Positions 19,747 through 30,550 of a stretch of DNA of 64,000 bases are shown here, piece after piece (position 1 is the stretch's first letter; each line of letters starts with the position of its first letter). The notes under the pieces are model-generated. The model had not been told where the DNA came from. It ran no database searches and saw only the letters and a program-made list of their open reading frames with translations. The stretch covers positions 1 through 64,000 of the forward strand of contig CAILZB010000122.1 of assembly GCA_903838565.1 (NCBI GenBank). Reading direction: 5' to 3'. A program made the translations under genes and the position numbers. This DNA comes from an uncultured beta proteobacterium. Its GTDB lineage: Bacteria > Pseudomonadota > Gammaproteobacteria > Burkholderiales > Burkholderiaceae_C.

Positions 19747-21789
19747 ATGAGTCAAACCCTTTCCGCCGCAAGCCTGTTGACGGTCGCATTGGCCCCACTG
19801 GCGGGCGCTGTCCTGGCGGGTGTGTTCGGTACCAAATTCGGTGGCAACGTGATCGGCCGGCGCCTGACGCACACGCTGGCGATCTCGGGCGTGCTGCTGG
19901 CCTTCGTTCTTTCCGCCATGACGCTCAACAGCGTGCTGGCAGGAGCCCGCTTCAACGAGACCCTGTACACCTGGATGGTCGTGGGCAACCTTCGCATGGA
20001 GGTCGGCTTCCTGATCGATGGCCTCACGGCGATGATGATGTGCGTCGTGACTTTCGTCTCGCTCATGGTGCATATCTACACCGTGGGCTACATGGAAGAG
20101 GACGAGGGCTACAACCGCTTCTTCTCCTACATCTCGCTGTTCACGTTCTCGATGCTGATGCTGGTGATGAGCAACAACATGCTGCAGCTGTTCTTTGGCT
20201 GGGAGGCCGTGGGCCTGGTGTCGTACCTGCTGATCGGATTCTGGTTCAACAAGCCCAGCGCGATCTTCGCCAACATGAAGGCCTTCCTGGTGAACCGCGT
20301 CGGCGACTTCGGCTTCATCCTGGGCATCGGCCTGCTCGCGGCCTACAGCGGCAGCCTGAACTACACCCAGGTGTTCGCGCATTCGGCAGATCTGGCCAAA
20401 ATCACCTTCCCTGGCACCGACTGGATGCTGATCACCGTCATCTGCATCTGCCTGTTCATCGGCGCCATGGGCAAGAGCGCGCAGTTCCCGCTGCACGTCT
20501 GGTTGCCGGATTCGATGGAAGGCCCGACACCTATCTCCGCACTGATCCACGCTGCGACCATGGTCACCGCCGGCATCTTCATGGTGGCGCGCATGTCGCC
20601 GCTGTTTGAGCTGAGCGAGACGGCGCTGAACTTCGTCATGGTGATCGGCGCCATCACGGCCCTGTTCATGGGTTTCCTGGGCATCATCCAGAACGACATC
20701 AAGCGCATCGTCGCCTACTCCACACTCTCGCAACTCGGCTACATGACGGTGGCTCTGGGCGCATCGGCCTATTCCGTGGCCGTGTTCCACCTGATGACGC
20801 ACGCCTTCTTCAAGGCGCTGTTATTCCTCGCTGCGGGCTCGGTCATCATGGGCCTGCACCACAACCAGGACATCCGCTGGATGGGTGGCGTGCGCAAGTA
20901 CATGCCCATCACCTGGATCACCTCGCTGCTGGGCTCGCTGGCATTGATCGGCACACCTTTCTTTGCCGGCTTCTATTCCAAGGACAGCATCATCGAGGCC
21001 GTCCACGCCAGCCAATTGCCGGCAGCGGGCTTCGCCAGCTTTGCCGTGCTCGCCGGTGTCTTCGTGACGGCGTTCTATTCCTTCCGCCTGTACTTCCTGG
21101 TGTTCCATGGCAAGGAGCGCTACGACCAGAACCCGGACGCGCACCATGACGCCAAGCACGGCGACCACCACGCCGCGCATGACGAGCATCCGCATGAATC
21201 GCCCTGGGTGGTGACGGTGCCGCTGGTGTTGCTGGCGATCCCATCGGTGTTGATCGGCTACATGACGATCGGTCCGATGCTGTTCGGCGAGTTCTTCAAA
21301 GACTCGATCTTCATCGACCTGGCACGTCACGCCGGCATGAAGGAGCTGGAAGAGACTTTCCATGGGCCGGTGCAGATGGCGGTGCACGCCTTCACCACCC
21401 TGCCGTTCTGGCTGGCATTGGCCGGCGTGGCCACGTCCTATTACATGTACATGGTGAACCCGGCGCTGCCCGCGGCCATCAAGCGGACCTTCATGCCGAT
21501 CTACACGCTGCTGGAAAACAAATATTACCTTGACTGGTTCAACGAAAACGTTCTTGCGCGCGGCGCACGGGCGCTCGGAACGGGCCTGTGGAAGGGTGGC
21601 GACCAGGCCGTGATCGACGGTGTTCTGGTCAATGGATCATGGAAGCTTGTGGCTCGGGTGGCGGGAGCGGTGCGCCGGGTGCAAACGGGCTATCTCTACC
21701 ACTATGCCCTGGCCATGGCGGCGGGTGTGCTGTTGCTGATGACGTACTTCGTCACCTGGCCGACCGTGCGCGAATTGCTCAGCAAATAA
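19747..21789 (+). CDS. nuoL: NADH-quinone oxidoreductase subunit L
   Basis: The 680-residue ND5-type antiporter-like subunit is the distal proton pump of complex I. It has the proton-channel core LFFGWEAVGLVSYLLIGFW and SAQFPLHVWLPDSMEGPTP, and ends with the long lateral helix region. A histidine-rich loop (HHDAKHGDHHAAHDEHPHE) interrupts the C-terminal half; such loops vary between species. Start and spacing fit the operon. Confidence 0.98.
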   Translation: MSQTLSAASLLTVALAPLAGAVLAGVFGTKFGGNVIGRRLTHTLAISGVLLAFVLSAMTLNSVLAGARFNETLYTWMVVGNLRMEVGFLIDGLTAMMMCVVTFVSLMVHIYTVGYMEEDEGYNRFFSYISLFTFSMLMLVMSNNMLQLFFGWEAVGLVSYLLIGFWFNKPSAIFANMKAFLVNRVGDFGFILGIGLLAAYSGSLNYTQVFAHSADLAKITFPGTDWMLITVICICLFIGAMGKSAQFPLHVWLPDSMEGPTPISALIHAATMVTAGIFMVARMSPLFELSETALNFVMVIGAITALFMGFLGIIQNDIKRIVAYSTLSQLGYMTVALGASAYSVAVFHLMTHAFFKALLFLAAGSVIMGLHHNQDIRWMGGVRKYMPITWITSLLGSLALIGTPFFAGFYSKDSIIEAVHASQLPAAGFASFAVLAGVFVTAFYSFRLYFLVFHGKERYDQNPDAHHDAKHGDHHAAHDEHPHESPWVVTVPLVLLAIPSVLIGYMTIGPMLFGEFFKDSIFIDLARHAGMKELEETFHGPVQMAVHAFTTLPFWLALAGVATSYYMYMVNPALPAAIKRTFMPIYTLLENKYYLDWFNENVLARGARALGTGLWKGGDQAVIDGVLVNGSWKLVARVAGAVRRVQTGYLYHYALAMAAGVLLLMTYFVTWPTVRELLSK

Positions 21790-21802
21790 GGAGAAAAAGA
21801 AT

Positions 21803-23278
21803 ATGGGATTGTTGAGCCTTGCCATCTGGACGCCAATTTTCTTTGGCGTCGTGCTGCTGGCCCTGGGTCGGGATGACCAGCCTCGTGCGGTGCGCTGGAT
21901 TGCGCTGATCGGATCCGTCATCAGCCTGGCGGTGACCCTGCCGCTGTACGGCGGCTTCAAGCTGGGTACATCGGCGATGCAGTTCGTCGAAAACGGCGCC
22001 TGGATCGAGCGCTTCAACGTCAACTACCACCTGGGCGTGGATGGCATTTCCCTGTGGTTCGTGCTGCTCACGGCGTTCATCAACCTGGTGGTCGTGATCG
22101 CCTCGTGGGAATCGATCACGCAGCGGGTGAATCAGTACATGGGCGCTTTCCTGATCCTCAGCGGCCTGATGATCGGTGTCTTCTGCGCCATCGACGGCAT
22201 GCTGTTCTACGTCTTCTTCGAAGCGACGCTGATCCCGATGTACCTGATCATCGGCATCTGGGGCGGCCCGAACAAGATTTACGCCGCCTTCAAGTTCTTC
22301 CTCTACACGCTGCTCGGCTCACTGCTGATGCTGATTGCGCTGATCTATCTGTACACCAAGTCCGGTGGCAGTTTTGATCTGGCCGTGTGGCAGAAGATGC
22401 CGCTGGGCGCGACCGCGCAGACCCTGCTGTTCTTCGCCTTCTTCGCCGCCTTTGCGGTCAAGGTCCCGATGTGGCCGGTGCATACCTGGCTGCCCGACGT
22501 GCACGTGGAGGCGCCCACCGGCGGCTCCGCGGTGCTGGCCGCCATCATGCTCAAGCTGGGCGCCTACGGCTTCCTGCGCTTCTCGCTGCCGATCGCGCCG
22601 GATGCGGCGCACGAGTGGTCCGGCTTCATGATTGCGCTGTCGCTGATCGCCGTGGTCTACGTGGGACTGGTGGCGATGGTGCAGCAGGACATGAAAAAGC
22701 TGGTGGCCTACTCGTCGGTGGCGCACATGGGCTTCGTGACGCTGGGCTTCTTCATCTTCAACGATCTGGGCATGTCAGGCGGCGTCATTCAGATGATCGC
22801 CCACGGCTTCGTTTCGGCGGCGATGTTCCTCTCCATCGGCGTCCTGTACGACCGCATGCACTCGCGTGAAATCGCCAGCTACGGCGGCGTGGTCAACACC
22901 ATGCCCAAGTTCACGGCCTTTGCGCTGCTGTTCGCCATGGCCAATTGCGGCCTGCCGGGAACAGCCGGCTTTGTGGGCGAGTGGATGGTGATTCTGGGTG
23001 CGATCCGCGCGAATTTCTGGCTCGGCTTCGCCGCAGCCTCGGCGTTGATCTTTGGCGCCGCGTATACGCTGTGGATGTTCAAGCGGGTCTACTTGGGACC
23101 GGTGGGCAATGCCAAGGTCAAGGCGCTGGCCGACATCAATGCGCGTGAGTTCCTCGTGATGAGCCTGCTGGCGGTCACCGTGCTCTTCATGGGCCTGTAC
23201 CCCAAGCCGCTGACGGACGTGATGAACACCTCGGTCGTGGATCTGCTCAAGCACGTCGCGATATCCAAACTGATTTAA
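21803..23278 (+). CDS. nuoM: NADH-quinone oxidoreductase subunit M
   Basis: The 491-residue ND4-type antiporter-like subunit contains [18 protein letters not shown] and [19 protein letters not shown] with the key glutamate and lysine of the proton path. AAGGAGAAAAAG before the ATG is a strong ribosome-binding site. It lies 13 bases after nuoL. Confidence 0.98.
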   Translation: MGLLSLAIWTPIFFGVVLLALGRDDQPRAVRWIALIGSVISLAVTLPLYGGFKLGTSAMQFVENGAWIERFNVNYHLGVDGISLWFVLLTAFINLVVVIASWESITQRVNQYMGAFLILSGLMIGVFCAIDGMLFYVFFEATLIPMYLIIGIWGGPNKIYAAFKFFLYTLLGSLLMLIALIYLYTKSGGSFDLAVWQKMPLGATAQTLLFFAFFAAFAVKVPMWPVHTWLPDVHVEAPTGGSAVLAAIMLKLGAYGFLRFSLPIAPDAAHEWSGFMIALSLIAVVYVGLVAMVQQDMKKLVAYSSVAHMGFVTLGFFIFNDLGMSGGVIQMIAHGFVSAAMFLSIGVLYDRMHSREIASYGGVVNTMPKFTAFALLFAMANCGLPGTAGFVGEWMVILGAIRANFWLGFAAASALIFGAAYTLWMFKRVYLGPVGNAKVKALADINAREFLVMSLLAVTVLFMGLYPKPLTDVMNTSVVDLLKHVAISKLI

Positions 23279-23288
23279 GAGTATTCCC

Positions 23289-24776
23289 ATGATTGACAAA
23301 CTCAGCTGGATCTCGGTTTACCCGGAAGTCATTTTGGCGGTGATGGCCTGTGCCATCGCCCTTCTTGACCTTGGCGTCAAGGGCACACTGCGAACAGCAA
23401 CCTACGTGATGACGCTGCTGACGCTGGGCGGCGTGGCGGTCATGCAGTATTTTTACGCGGTCGGCGACAACACGATCTACGGCTTCGGCAACATGGTGGT
23501 GAGCGACCCCATGGGCAACTGGCTCAAGTTCTTTGCAGCGATCGCGATGATGGTCACGCTGGTCTATGGGCGACCCTATGCGGCCGCGCGCGGCATGCTG
23601 CGCGGCGGTGAGATGTTCACGCTCAGCCTGTTCTCGCTGCTGGGCATGTTCGTCATGATTTCCGGCAACAACTTCCTGGTGATCTACCTCGGTCTGGAGC
23701 TGCTCACGCTGTCAAGCTACGCGCTGGTGGCGCTGCGCCGCGACGACGCGACCGCCACCGAGGCGTCGATGAAGTATTTCGTGCTCGGCGCCATGGCCAG
23801 CGGCTTCCTGCTGTACGGGATTTCCATGCTGTACGGCGCCACCGGTTCGCTGGACATTGGCGCGGTGTTCCAGGCGGTCAACTCGGGGCAGGTGAAGCAC
23901 CAGGTGCTGGTGTTCGGTCTGGTGTTCATCGTTGCGGGACTGGGTTTCAAGCTGGGCGTGGTGCCGTTTCACATGTGGATCCCCGACGTCTACCAGGGTG
24001 CTCCGACCTCGGTCACGCTGCTCATCGGCGGCGCACCCAAGCTGGCGGCATTCGCCATGGCGATGCGCCTGCTGGTGGAGGGTCTGTTGCCGCTGGCGAT
24101 CGACTGGCAGCAGATGCTGGTGGTATTGGCCGTGGGCTCGTTGCTGGTGGGTAATCTGGCGGCCATCGCGCAGACCAACATGAAGCGCATGCTGGCCTTC
24201 TCCACCATTTCGCAAATGGGTTTCGTGCTGCTCGGCCTGCTGGCCGGCGTGGTCAACGGCAACACGCTGTCGGTGGCGAACGCCTACAGCTCGTCCATGT
24301 TCTATGTGCTGACTTACGTGCTCACCACGCTTGCCAGCTTCGGCGTCATCATGCTGCTGGCGCGTGAAGGCTTCGAGAGCGAAGAGATAACCGATTTCGC
24401 CGGCCTCAACGAACGCAGCCCGCTGTACGCCGGCGTGATGGCGATCTGCATGTTCTCGCTGGCCGGCGTTCCTCCGCTGGTCGGGTTCTACGCCAAGCTG
24501 TCGGTGCTGCAAGCGTTGATCTCCTCAGGCCAGACTGCCTACATCGTGCTCGCGCTGTTTGCCGTGATGATGTCGCTGATTGGCGCCTTCTACTACCTGC
24601 GCGTGGTCAAGGTGATGTACTTCGACAAGGGCACATCCACCGCGCCGATCACCGCCGCCATGGATGTGCGCGCCGTGCTGTCGATCAACGGCGCGCTGGT
24701 GCTGCTCCTGGGGCTGCTTCCCGGCGGCCTGATGGCCCTGTGCGCCAACGCCATCGTCAAGATGCTGACGACCTGA
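23289..24776 (+). CDS. nuoN: NADH-quinone oxidoreductase subunit N
   Basis: The 495-residue ND2-type subunit closes the operon. Its antiporter-like core shows [19 protein letters not shown] and [20 protein letters not shown]. With this gene all fourteen separate subunits A to N are present in canonical order, so the organism respires with a proton-pumping complex I. Confidence 0.98.
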   Translation: MIDKLSWISVYPEVILAVMACAIALLDLGVKGTLRTATYVMTLLTLGGVAVMQYFYAVGDNTIYGFGNMVVSDPMGNWLKFFAAIAMMVTLVYGRPYAAARGMLRGGEMFTLSLFSLLGMFVMISGNNFLVIYLGLELLTLSSYALVALRRDDATATEASMKYFVLGAMASGFLLYGISMLYGATGSLDIGAVFQAVNSGQVKHQVLVFGLVFIVAGLGFKLGVVPFHMWIPDVYQGAPTSVTLLIGGAPKLAAFAMAMRLLVEGLLPLAIDWQQMLVVLAVGSLLVGNLAAIAQTNMKRMLAFSTISQMGFVLLGLLAGVVNGNTLSVANAYSSSMFYVLTYVLTTLASFGVIMLLAREGFESEEITDFAGLNERSPLYAGVMAICMFSLAGVPPLVGFYAKLSVLQALISSGQTAYIVLALFAVMMSLIGAFYYLRVVKVMYFDKGTSTAPITAAMDVRAVLSINGALVLLLGLLPGGLMALCANAIVKMLTT

Positions 24777-24801
24777 AGCCCCTGCTGAACGGGGTCTTCC
24801 C

Positions 24802-25248
24802 GTGAAAGTCCTGGATCTTGAGTGCTCGCATCAGCACCGGTTCGAAGGCTGGTTCGCCAGCGAAGACGAGTTTCAGCGGCAACTGCAAAGTGAATTGCTG
24901 GCGTGCCCCCTGTGTGGCACGACCTCGGTGCGCAAGCGTCTGAGCGCCCCGCACCTGAACCTCTCCTCGGTGCGAACTACTACGTCAATCCAGCCGGATG
25001 AATCGGTCGTGGCGGCCTCTGGCGAACCGGCGGCGCAAGCCCAGTGGCTCACGGCCCTGCGTCAGCTGGTGGCCAACACCGAAGACGTGGGCGAGAAATT
25101 TCCCGAAGAGGCGCGAAGAATGCACTACGGCGAGGCCAAGGAGCGCAGCATCCGCGGCCAGGCGAGCGCCTTACAGACGCGCGAACTGCTGGACGAAGGC
25201 ATTGTGGTCCTGCCCCTGCCGAATCTGCTGAAGGATCCGCTGCACTGA
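24802..25248 (+). CDS. DUF1178 family zinc-ribbon protein
   Basis: The 148-residue protein starts with GTG at 24802 and has the family pattern MKVLDLECSHQHRFEGWF followed by LLACPLCGTTSVRKRLSAP, whose cysteines suggest a zinc ribbon. The C-terminal half is helical and ends GIVVLPLPNLLKD. It is commonly found right after nuoN in Burkholderiales. Its function is unknown, and the position may only reflect cotranscription with complex I genes. Confidence 0.9.
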   Translation: MKVLDLECSHQHRFEGWFASEDEFQRQLQSELLACPLCGTTSVRKRLSAPHLNLSSVRTTTSIQPDESVVAASGEPAAQAQWLTALRQLVANTEDVGEKFPEEARRMHYGEAKERSIRGQASALQTRELLDEGIVVLPLPNLLKDPLH

Positions 25249-25308
25249 AGTCACTGGAGCCCGCCCGCCGCCCTGGCCGGATTCGGGACCCCGTTCTTTT
25301 CAAAGCCC

Positions 25309-25343
25309 CAAAACGACTGTGCGCCACAAGTGGCGCACAGTCG
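25309..25343 (-). terminator. Terminator hairpin between DUF1178 gene and rne
   Basis: A perfect 14-bp inverted repeat (25314-25327 with 25330-25343) lies between the convergent genes. On the minus strand it is followed by TTTT and so fits the end of the rne transcript. On the plus strand no T run follows, but the hairpin may still block the nuo transcript. Confidence 0.75.
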
Positions 25344-25386
25344 GTCTCGAAGAACTGGCCGGCGACGGCCAGTCCTATTTCAGCGC

Positions 25387-28251
25387 TCAGGCATCCTGCC
25401 CCAGATGGCGTCTGGTCTCCACCAGAACCAGCGGTCCGGCATCCACGGCCACAACCGCTGGCCGTTCACGCGGAACATGTGCGGGTGCCGGCGTCGCCGC
25501 GATCGCAGCCTGCACGGCTGCAATCTTTTCAGCGTCGGAATTGACCCACACCAGACCGGCTTGCTGCGCCACATCGGCCAGCGTGTCCAGGGGCAGCACA
25601 AAGCTTTCAGCGGGCGGCAGGATCTGGGCTACGGGCGCTTCCACGACCGGCGCTGGCGCGGGTTGTCGCGTGGGCTGCGGCGCGGGAACAAACACGGCAG
25701 GCGCCTCAGCCACGGCTTCGGGTTCGGGTTCGGGTTCCTGGCGTGTGTCCGCAGCCATCACGGCGGCTTCGGTCACTTCCGCACGGGGCAGCTCGGCTGC
25801 AGCTTCCTGCGGGGCAAACAGCTCGCGCGATGCGCCTTCCTCGCTGGGGCGATCAGCGCGATCGCGGCCGCCGCGATTGCGGGGGCGGCGCTCACGGCGA
25901 CCACCTTCGCGCGGCATGTCGTTCTGTGCTCCGGCTTCGTCGATGTTGCCAGACGCTGCCGCTGACTGCGGCGTTTCCGACAGATCCTGCGCTGCGTCCG
26001 CGGTGGCGGCTTCGCCCATCGGCAGCCGTTGTTCGCGCACGGCCTCGGTGCCTGCGGGAGCGCTGCCCTCAGCCATATCGCTGCGCGGTCCGCGCTCGCC
26101 ACGGCCACGACCACGTCCGCCGCGCTCACCACGTTCACCACGCTCGGCGCCACGTGCCGGGCGATCCTGACGCTGTGCTGCACCGCGTCCTTCGTCCTCG
26201 GTCACGGCAACCGCCGCCTGGGCGTCGCTGCCGGACGCGGGCTGGGCATTCAGCGGCCGGACTTCGCCGTCGCGCTCATTGCGCGGACCCTGACCGCCAC
26301 GTGGGCCGCGGCCACCGCGGCCGCCGCGGGCTGGGCCCTGTCCTTCGCCCCGGGGGGCTTCATCGCGTCCACCACGACCACCACGACCTTCGCCGCGACC
26401 TTCGCCGCGTCCGTCACCACGGCCTTCGCCGCGACCGCTGCGGGGTGGACGCTGCTCGCGCTGCGCGTCCTTGGGCGTGCCCTCACTCACCTTGGGTGCG
26501 ACAGGAGCCGCTTGCGGGCTTGCGGCAAACAGGCTCTTGATCCAGCCGAAAAAGCCGGTCTGCGCCACTGGCGCCGGTGCTGCAGGCTTGACCGCGACCG
26601 GGGCTGGTGCCACAGGCTTGACCACAGGCGGCGGTGCTTGCGGTGCCGGCTCGTCCGGCAGCACGCCCTTGATGATGGGCTCCTGCTTGTTGGCGCGTTC
26701 CTGCGAGCGGCGCGTCACCGTGGTGGGGTCCTCCATCACCTCGGCGAGCTTGTAGCTGGCCTCGATGTTGTCCAGGCGCGGGTCGTCGTGCTTGAGGCGC
26801 TCGAGCTTGTAGTTGGGCGTTTCCAGCGACTTGTTCGGAACCATCAGCACGTTGATGCGCTGCTTCATCTCAATCTTGGAGATCTCGGCGCGCTTCTCGT
26901 TCAGCAGGAAGGAGGCGACCTCGACCGGCACCTGGCACAGCACGGAGGCTGTGCTGTCCTTGAGCGACTCTTCCTGGATCACGCGCAGGATCTGCAGCGC
27001 CGAGCTCTCGGTATCGCGGATATGGCCGGAACCACCGCAGCGTGGGCAGGGAATGGAAGCGCCTTCGCTCAGCGCCGGGCGCAGACGCTGGCGGCTCATT
27101 TCCATCAGGCCGAACTTGCTGATGGTGCCGAACTGCACGCGGGCGCGGTCCTGGCGCAGCGAGTCGCGCAGGCAGTTTTCCACGTCGCGGCGGTTGCGGC
27201 TTTCTTCCATGTCGATAAAGTCGATCACGATCAGGCCACCCAGGTCGCGCAAGCGCATCTGGCGCGCCACTTCTTCGGCGGCTTCCAGGTTGGTGCGCGT
27301 GGCGGTTTCCTCGATGTCGCCGCCACGAATGGCGCGCGCCGAGTTCACGTCCACCGACACCAGGGCTTCGGTGTGGTCGATCACGATCGCGCCGCCGCTG
27401 GGCAATTGCACCGTGCGGGCATAGGCGGATTCGATCTGGTGTTCGATCTGGAAGCGGCTGAACAGCGGCGCGTCATCGCGGTAGCGCTTCACGCGCGCTG
27501 CGTGTTCGGGCATGACGTGCGCCATGAACTGCTGCGCCTGCTCGTACACGTCGTCGGTGTCGATCAGGATGTCGCCGATGTCGTGGTTGAAGTAGTCGCG
27601 GATGGCGCGGATCACCAGGCTCGATTCCTGATAGATCAGGAACGCGCCCTTGCCCGCCTTGGCCGCGCCGTCGATGGCGTTCCACAGCTTGAGCAGATAG
27701 TTCAGGTCCCACTGCAGTTCGGGCGCGCTGCGGCCGATGCCGGCGGTGCGCGCAATGATGCTCATGCCGTTGGGGTATTCCAACTGGTCCATGGCTTCCT
27801 TCAGATCCGCACGGTCGTCGCCTTCGATGCGGCGACTCACGCCACCGCCGCGCGGGTTGTTCGGCATCAGCACGACATAGCGACCGGCCAGCGAAACGAA
27901 GGTGGTGAGCGCCGCACCCTTGTTGCCGCGCTCTTCTTTTTCCACCTGCACCAGCAGCGACTGGCCTTCGCGGATCGCGTCCTGGATGCGCGCCTGGCTC
28001 GGTGCCACACCGGGAGCGAAGAACTGGCGCGAAATTTCCTTGAACGGCAGGAAGCCGTGGCGGTCTTCGCCGTAGTCGACGAAGCAGGCCTCCAGCGAGG
28101 GCTCGACGCGTGTCACCACGGCCATGTAGATATTGCCCTTGCGCTGCTCGCGGCCTTCGATCTCGATCTCGTAGTCGAGCAGCTTTTGTCCATCCACAAT
28201 CGCCAGGCGGCGTTCTTCAGCCTGGGTTGCGTTAATCAGCATCCGTTTCAT
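25387..28251 (-). CDS. rne: Ribonuclease E
   Basis: The 954-residue endonuclease starts rRNA, tRNA and mRNA processing. The N-terminal half carries the S1 domain (after [20 protein letters not shown]), the DNase I-like catalytic part with [11 protein letters not shown] and [18 protein letters not shown], and the zinc-link [10 protein letters not shown]. The C-terminal half (from about residue 530) is disordered, proline/alanine-rich and has an arginine/glycine-rich arm around residues 600-690, presumably for RNA and partner binding. It ends in a short conserved motif with [16 protein letters not shown] lies before the ATG. It is divergent from rluC, as in E. coli, with a long structured leader. 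Confidence 0.97.
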   Translation of the reverse strand: MKRMLINATQAEERRLAIVDGQKLLDYEIEIEGREQRKGNIYMAVVTRVEPSLEACFVDYGEDRHGFLPFKEISRQFFAPGVAPSQARIQDAIREGQSLLVQVEKEERGNKGAALTTFVSLAGRYVVLMPNNPRGGGVSRRIEGDDRADLKEAMDQLEYPNGMSIIARTAGIGRSAPELQWDLNYLLKLWNAIDGAAKAGKGAFLIYQESSLVIRAIRDYFNHDIGDILIDTDDVYEQAQQFMAHVMPEHAARVKRYRDDAPLFSRFQIEHQIESAYARTVQLPSGGAIVIDHTEALVSVDVNSARAIRGGDIEETATRTNLEAAEEVARQMRLRDLGGLIVIDFIDMEESRNRRDVENCLRDSLRQDRARVQFGTISKFGLMEMSRQRLRPALSEGASIPCPRCGGSGHIRDTESSALQILRVIQEESLKDSTASVLCQVPVEVASFLLNEKRAEISKIEMKQRINVLMVPNKSLETPNYKLERLKHDDPRLDNIEASYKLAEVMEDPTTVTRRSQERANKQEPIIKGVLPDEPAPQAPPPVVKPVAPAPVAVKPAAPAPVAQTGFFGWIKSLFAASPQAAPVAPKVSEGTPKDAQREQRPPRSGRGEGRGDGRGEGRGEGRGGRGGRDEAPRGEGQGPARGGRGGRGPRGGQGPRNERDGEVRPLNAQPASGSDAQAAVAVTEDEGRGAAQRQDRPARGAERGERGERGGRGRGRGERGPRSDMAEGSAPAGTEAVREQRLPMGEAATADAAQDLSETPQSAAASGNIDEAGAQNDMPREGGRRERRPRNRGGRDRADRPSEEGASRELFAPQEAAAELPRAEVTEAAVMAADTRQEPEPEPEAVAEAPAVFVPAPQPTRQPAPAPVVEAPVAQILPPAESFVLPLDTLADVAQQAGLVWVNSDAEKIAAVQAAIAATPAPAHVPRERPAVVAVDAGPLVLVETRRHLGQDA

Positions 28252-28777
28252 GGTGCATTACCTTTTCAATTCAAATCATCACCTGCCCAATGCGGGCAAA
28301 CGACGCCAGAACTGACGCTTTGAAACGAAGGGAATTGCCGGTGGGCCGCGACTCAAATGATGAGTCGTGGCGCAGGCGCGTGGAGTGGGGCGAGAACTGG
28401 TAGCGCGTGATGCGCCAGCAAATGAATCGTTTCATGTTCAGATTCTGTGGAATCTGCAGGCCGATCCGCGCCCAATCGCGCAGCGAATACGCTGCGCGGG
28501 CACAGTTGGATCAGGCACATCAACACAAACATTTCTTCTCTTTCTCGCCGTTGTTCCGCATCAGAGATGGGATCTCTGTTGCTTTGGGTATTCCGTATCG
28601 GTGTTTCAACGCGTCGGTGTTCCGTATGAACTCCACGCCAGCGCAAGCATTTGGCTTGCGGTTTGCGTGTCAGAACATCCGGTGGCATCGACCTACTGGC
28701 GCGCGCATCTTCGTAAAAGGTGGTGAGGTGTGGACTAAACTCCAGACTAATCAACCACTTACAGCGCAACGCTAGTG
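28252..28777 (-). promoter_or_regulatory. rne 5' leader with stem-loops
   Basis: About 525 nt separate the predicted rne promoter from its start codon, with no convincing gene on either strand. Two compact hairpins stand in tandem: a 9-bp stem with a 4-nt loop at 28477-28498, and a 7-bp stem with a 4-nt loop at 28439-28456. Closer to the promoter the motifs ATACGGAA and AACACCGA each occur twice. In E. coli a 361-nt rne leader with hairpins lets RNase E control its own mRNA; a similar role is inferred here. Confidence 0.6.
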
Positions 28778-29875
28778 AAACACATTATAGAGGCAGGTTC
28801 GGTCGACAGGGAAACCCGGGTTCAGCCCGTCGCTTCCGGCGCCTTGCCGCAGGTCACGCAGATCACCGTGGACGAAGAATCTTCGGGCCAGCGCCTGGAC
28901 AATTTCCTGATGCGCCACCTCAAGGGCGTGCCCAAGACCCATGTCTACCGCATCATCCGCAGCGCCGAGGTGCGGGTGAACAAGGGCCGGGTCTCGGCCG
29001 ACACCAGGGTGCAGACGGGCGACATCGTGCGCCTTCCGCCGGTTCGGGTGTCGCAGAGCATGGTGGAGAAAGAGCAAGCCATGGCCGAGCGGGTGGCCAG
29101 CGCCGCGCCGGCGCGGCAGTTTCCGATCCTGTTTGAAGACGACGAGCTGATTGCCATCGACAAGCCCGCCGGTGTTGCGGTGCACGGCGGCTCTGGCGTG
29201 AGCTTTGGCGTGATCGAGCAGTTGCGCATGGCCCGACCCGGCGCGCCTTTCCTGGAACTGGTGCACCGGCTGGACCGCGACACCAGCGGCGTGCTGCTGG
29301 TGGCCAAGAAGCGCAGCGCGCTCAAGGCCCTGCAGGACCAGTTTCGCGGGCGCGAAACCGGCAAGACCTATCTGGCACTGGTGGCAGGAACCTGGCCCGC
29401 CAACAAGAAGGTGCTGGACAAGCCACTGCACAAGTATCTCGACGCCGCCGGCGAACGGCGCGTGAAGGTGGTGTCGCGCGACGACCCCGACGGCATGAAG
29501 TCGGTCACGCTGGTCAAGGTGAGTCAGTCTGTCATCGGTCCGCCGGGCGCCCCCGCGTCCGCGCCCCCATTCAGCCTGCTGGAAGTGACGATCAAGACCG
29601 GACGCACGCACCAGATCCGCGTGCATCTGGCGAGCGAAGGTTTCCCGATCGTGGGCGACGACAAATATGGCGACTTTGAATTGAACAAGGCGCTGCACAA
29701 GAGCGGCTTCAAACGCATGTTCCTGCATGCCTGGCGCCTGTGCCTTGTGCACCCCCGGACGAAGCAGGAACTGGTATTCACTGCCGTGCTCCCGCCGGAA
29801 CTCATGCCCTGGCTCAAATCGCAGCCGGTTGCGCCAGCCATCCCTCACTCACCCACTGAATCACTCCATGACTGA
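28775..29875 (+). CDS. rluC: 23S rRNA pseudouridine synthase RluC
   Basis: The product of up to 366 residues modifies uridines in 23S rRNA. It has an N-terminal S4 RNA-binding domain (SSGQRLDNFLMRHLKGVPKTHVYRIIR) and the catalytic aspartate in ELVHRLDRDTSGVLLVAKK, with TGRTHQIRVHLAS downstream. The GTG at 28775 is the longest start, but the first 30 residues are not conserved and translation may begin later, for example at GTG 28868. It is divergent from rne as in many proteobacteria. The stop overlaps the next gene. Confidence 0.94.
   Translation: MKHIIEAGSVDRETRVQPVASGALPQVTQITVDEESSGQRLDNFLMRHLKGVPKTHVYRIIRSAEVRVNKGRVSADTRVQTGDIVRLPPVRVSQSMVEKEQAMAERVASAAPARQFPILFEDDELIAIDKPAGVAVHGGSGVSFGVIEQLRMARPGAPFLELVHRLDRDTSGVLLVAKKRSALKALQDQFRGRETGKTYLALVAGTWPANKKVLDKPLHKYLDAAGERRVKVVSRDDPDGMKSVTLVKVSQSVIGPPGAPASAPPFSLLEVTIKTGRTHQIRVHLASEGFPIVGDDKYGDFELNKALHKSGFKRMFLHAWRLCLVHPRTKQELVFTAVLPPELMPWLKSQPVAPAIPHSPTESLHD
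28784..28789 (-). promoter_or_regulatory. Predicted -10 box of the rne promoter
   Basis: On the minus strand these bases read TATAAT, a perfect -10 hexamer, located inside the first codons of rluC. A convincing -35 hexamer at 16-18 bp is not visible. Its position gives the long rne leader. The overlap implies that rne and rluC transcription initiation may interfere. Confidence 0.45.
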
Positions 29876-30542
29876 CTCTGCCGACCGCGCGCGCCAATTC
29901 GACCTGGTGGTCTTTGACTGGGACGGCACGCTGTCCGATTCGACCGCCATCATCGTGCGCTGCATCCAGGCGGCGGTACTCGACGTGGGGGGCGCCAGGC
30001 CCAGCGACACTGCGGCGTCGTATGTGATCGGCCTGGGGCTGATGCAGGCACTGGCGCATGCGGCCCCCGATGTGCCGGTCGAAAAGTATCCGCAGCTGGG
30101 TGCGCGCTACCGCCATCACTACCAGGCGCACCAGCACGACATCAGCCTGTTTGAAGGGGTGCTTCCGTTGCTGTCGGAACTGAAAACGCGGGGCCATCAA
30201 CTCGCCGTGGCCACCGGCAAGTCGCGTCGCGGCCTGAATGACGCCTTGCAGGCGGCAGAGCTCAAGGGCGTGTTTGACGGCTCGCGCACGGCTGACGAAA
30301 CCGCAGGCAAGCCGGACCCCCGCATGTTGCAGGAACTGATGGCGGAGTTCGATGTTCGACCTGAGCGGCTGCTGATGATTGGCGACACCACGCACGACCT
30401 GCAGATGGCGCTGAACGCCGGCTGCGCCAGCGTCGGCGTCAGCTACGGCGCCCATGAGCAGCAGGCGCTGCACCCGCTGGCGCCGCGCTTCGTCGCACCC
30501 AGCGTGGCGCAGTTACACGACTGGCTGTTGCGCCACGCCTAG
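29868..30542 (+). CDS. HAD-family phosphatase, phosphoglycolate phosphatase-like
   Basis: The 224-residue hydrolase has the HAD nucleophile motif FDWDGTL (Asp17, Asp19), a helical cap, the lysine in ETAGKPDPRML, and the acidic motif MIGDTTHDLQMALNAG. This is the Gph/PGP-like subfamily; the substrate could be 2-phosphoglycolate or another small phosphate ester. The start MTDSADRARQ at 29868 overlaps the rluC stop by eight bases. It probably forms an operon rluC-HAD-Rieske-sppA. Confidence 0.92.
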   Translation: MTDSADRARQFDLVVFDWDGTLSDSTAIIVRCIQAAVLDVGGARPSDTAASYVIGLGLMQALAHAAPDVPVEKYPQLGARYRHHYQAHQHDISLFEGVLPLLSELKTRGHQLAVATGKSRRGLNDALQAAELKGVFDGSRTADETAGKPDPRMLQELMAEFDVRPERLLMIGDTTHDLQMALNAGCASVGVSYGAHEQQALHPLAPRFVAPSVAQLHDWLLRHA

Positions 30543-30550
30543 CTTCAACG

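Noticed and set aside
26029-28323. 764-codon plus-strand frame opposite rne
   Set aside because: It is an antisense shadow with no start signal or family motif; rne on the minus strand is clear.
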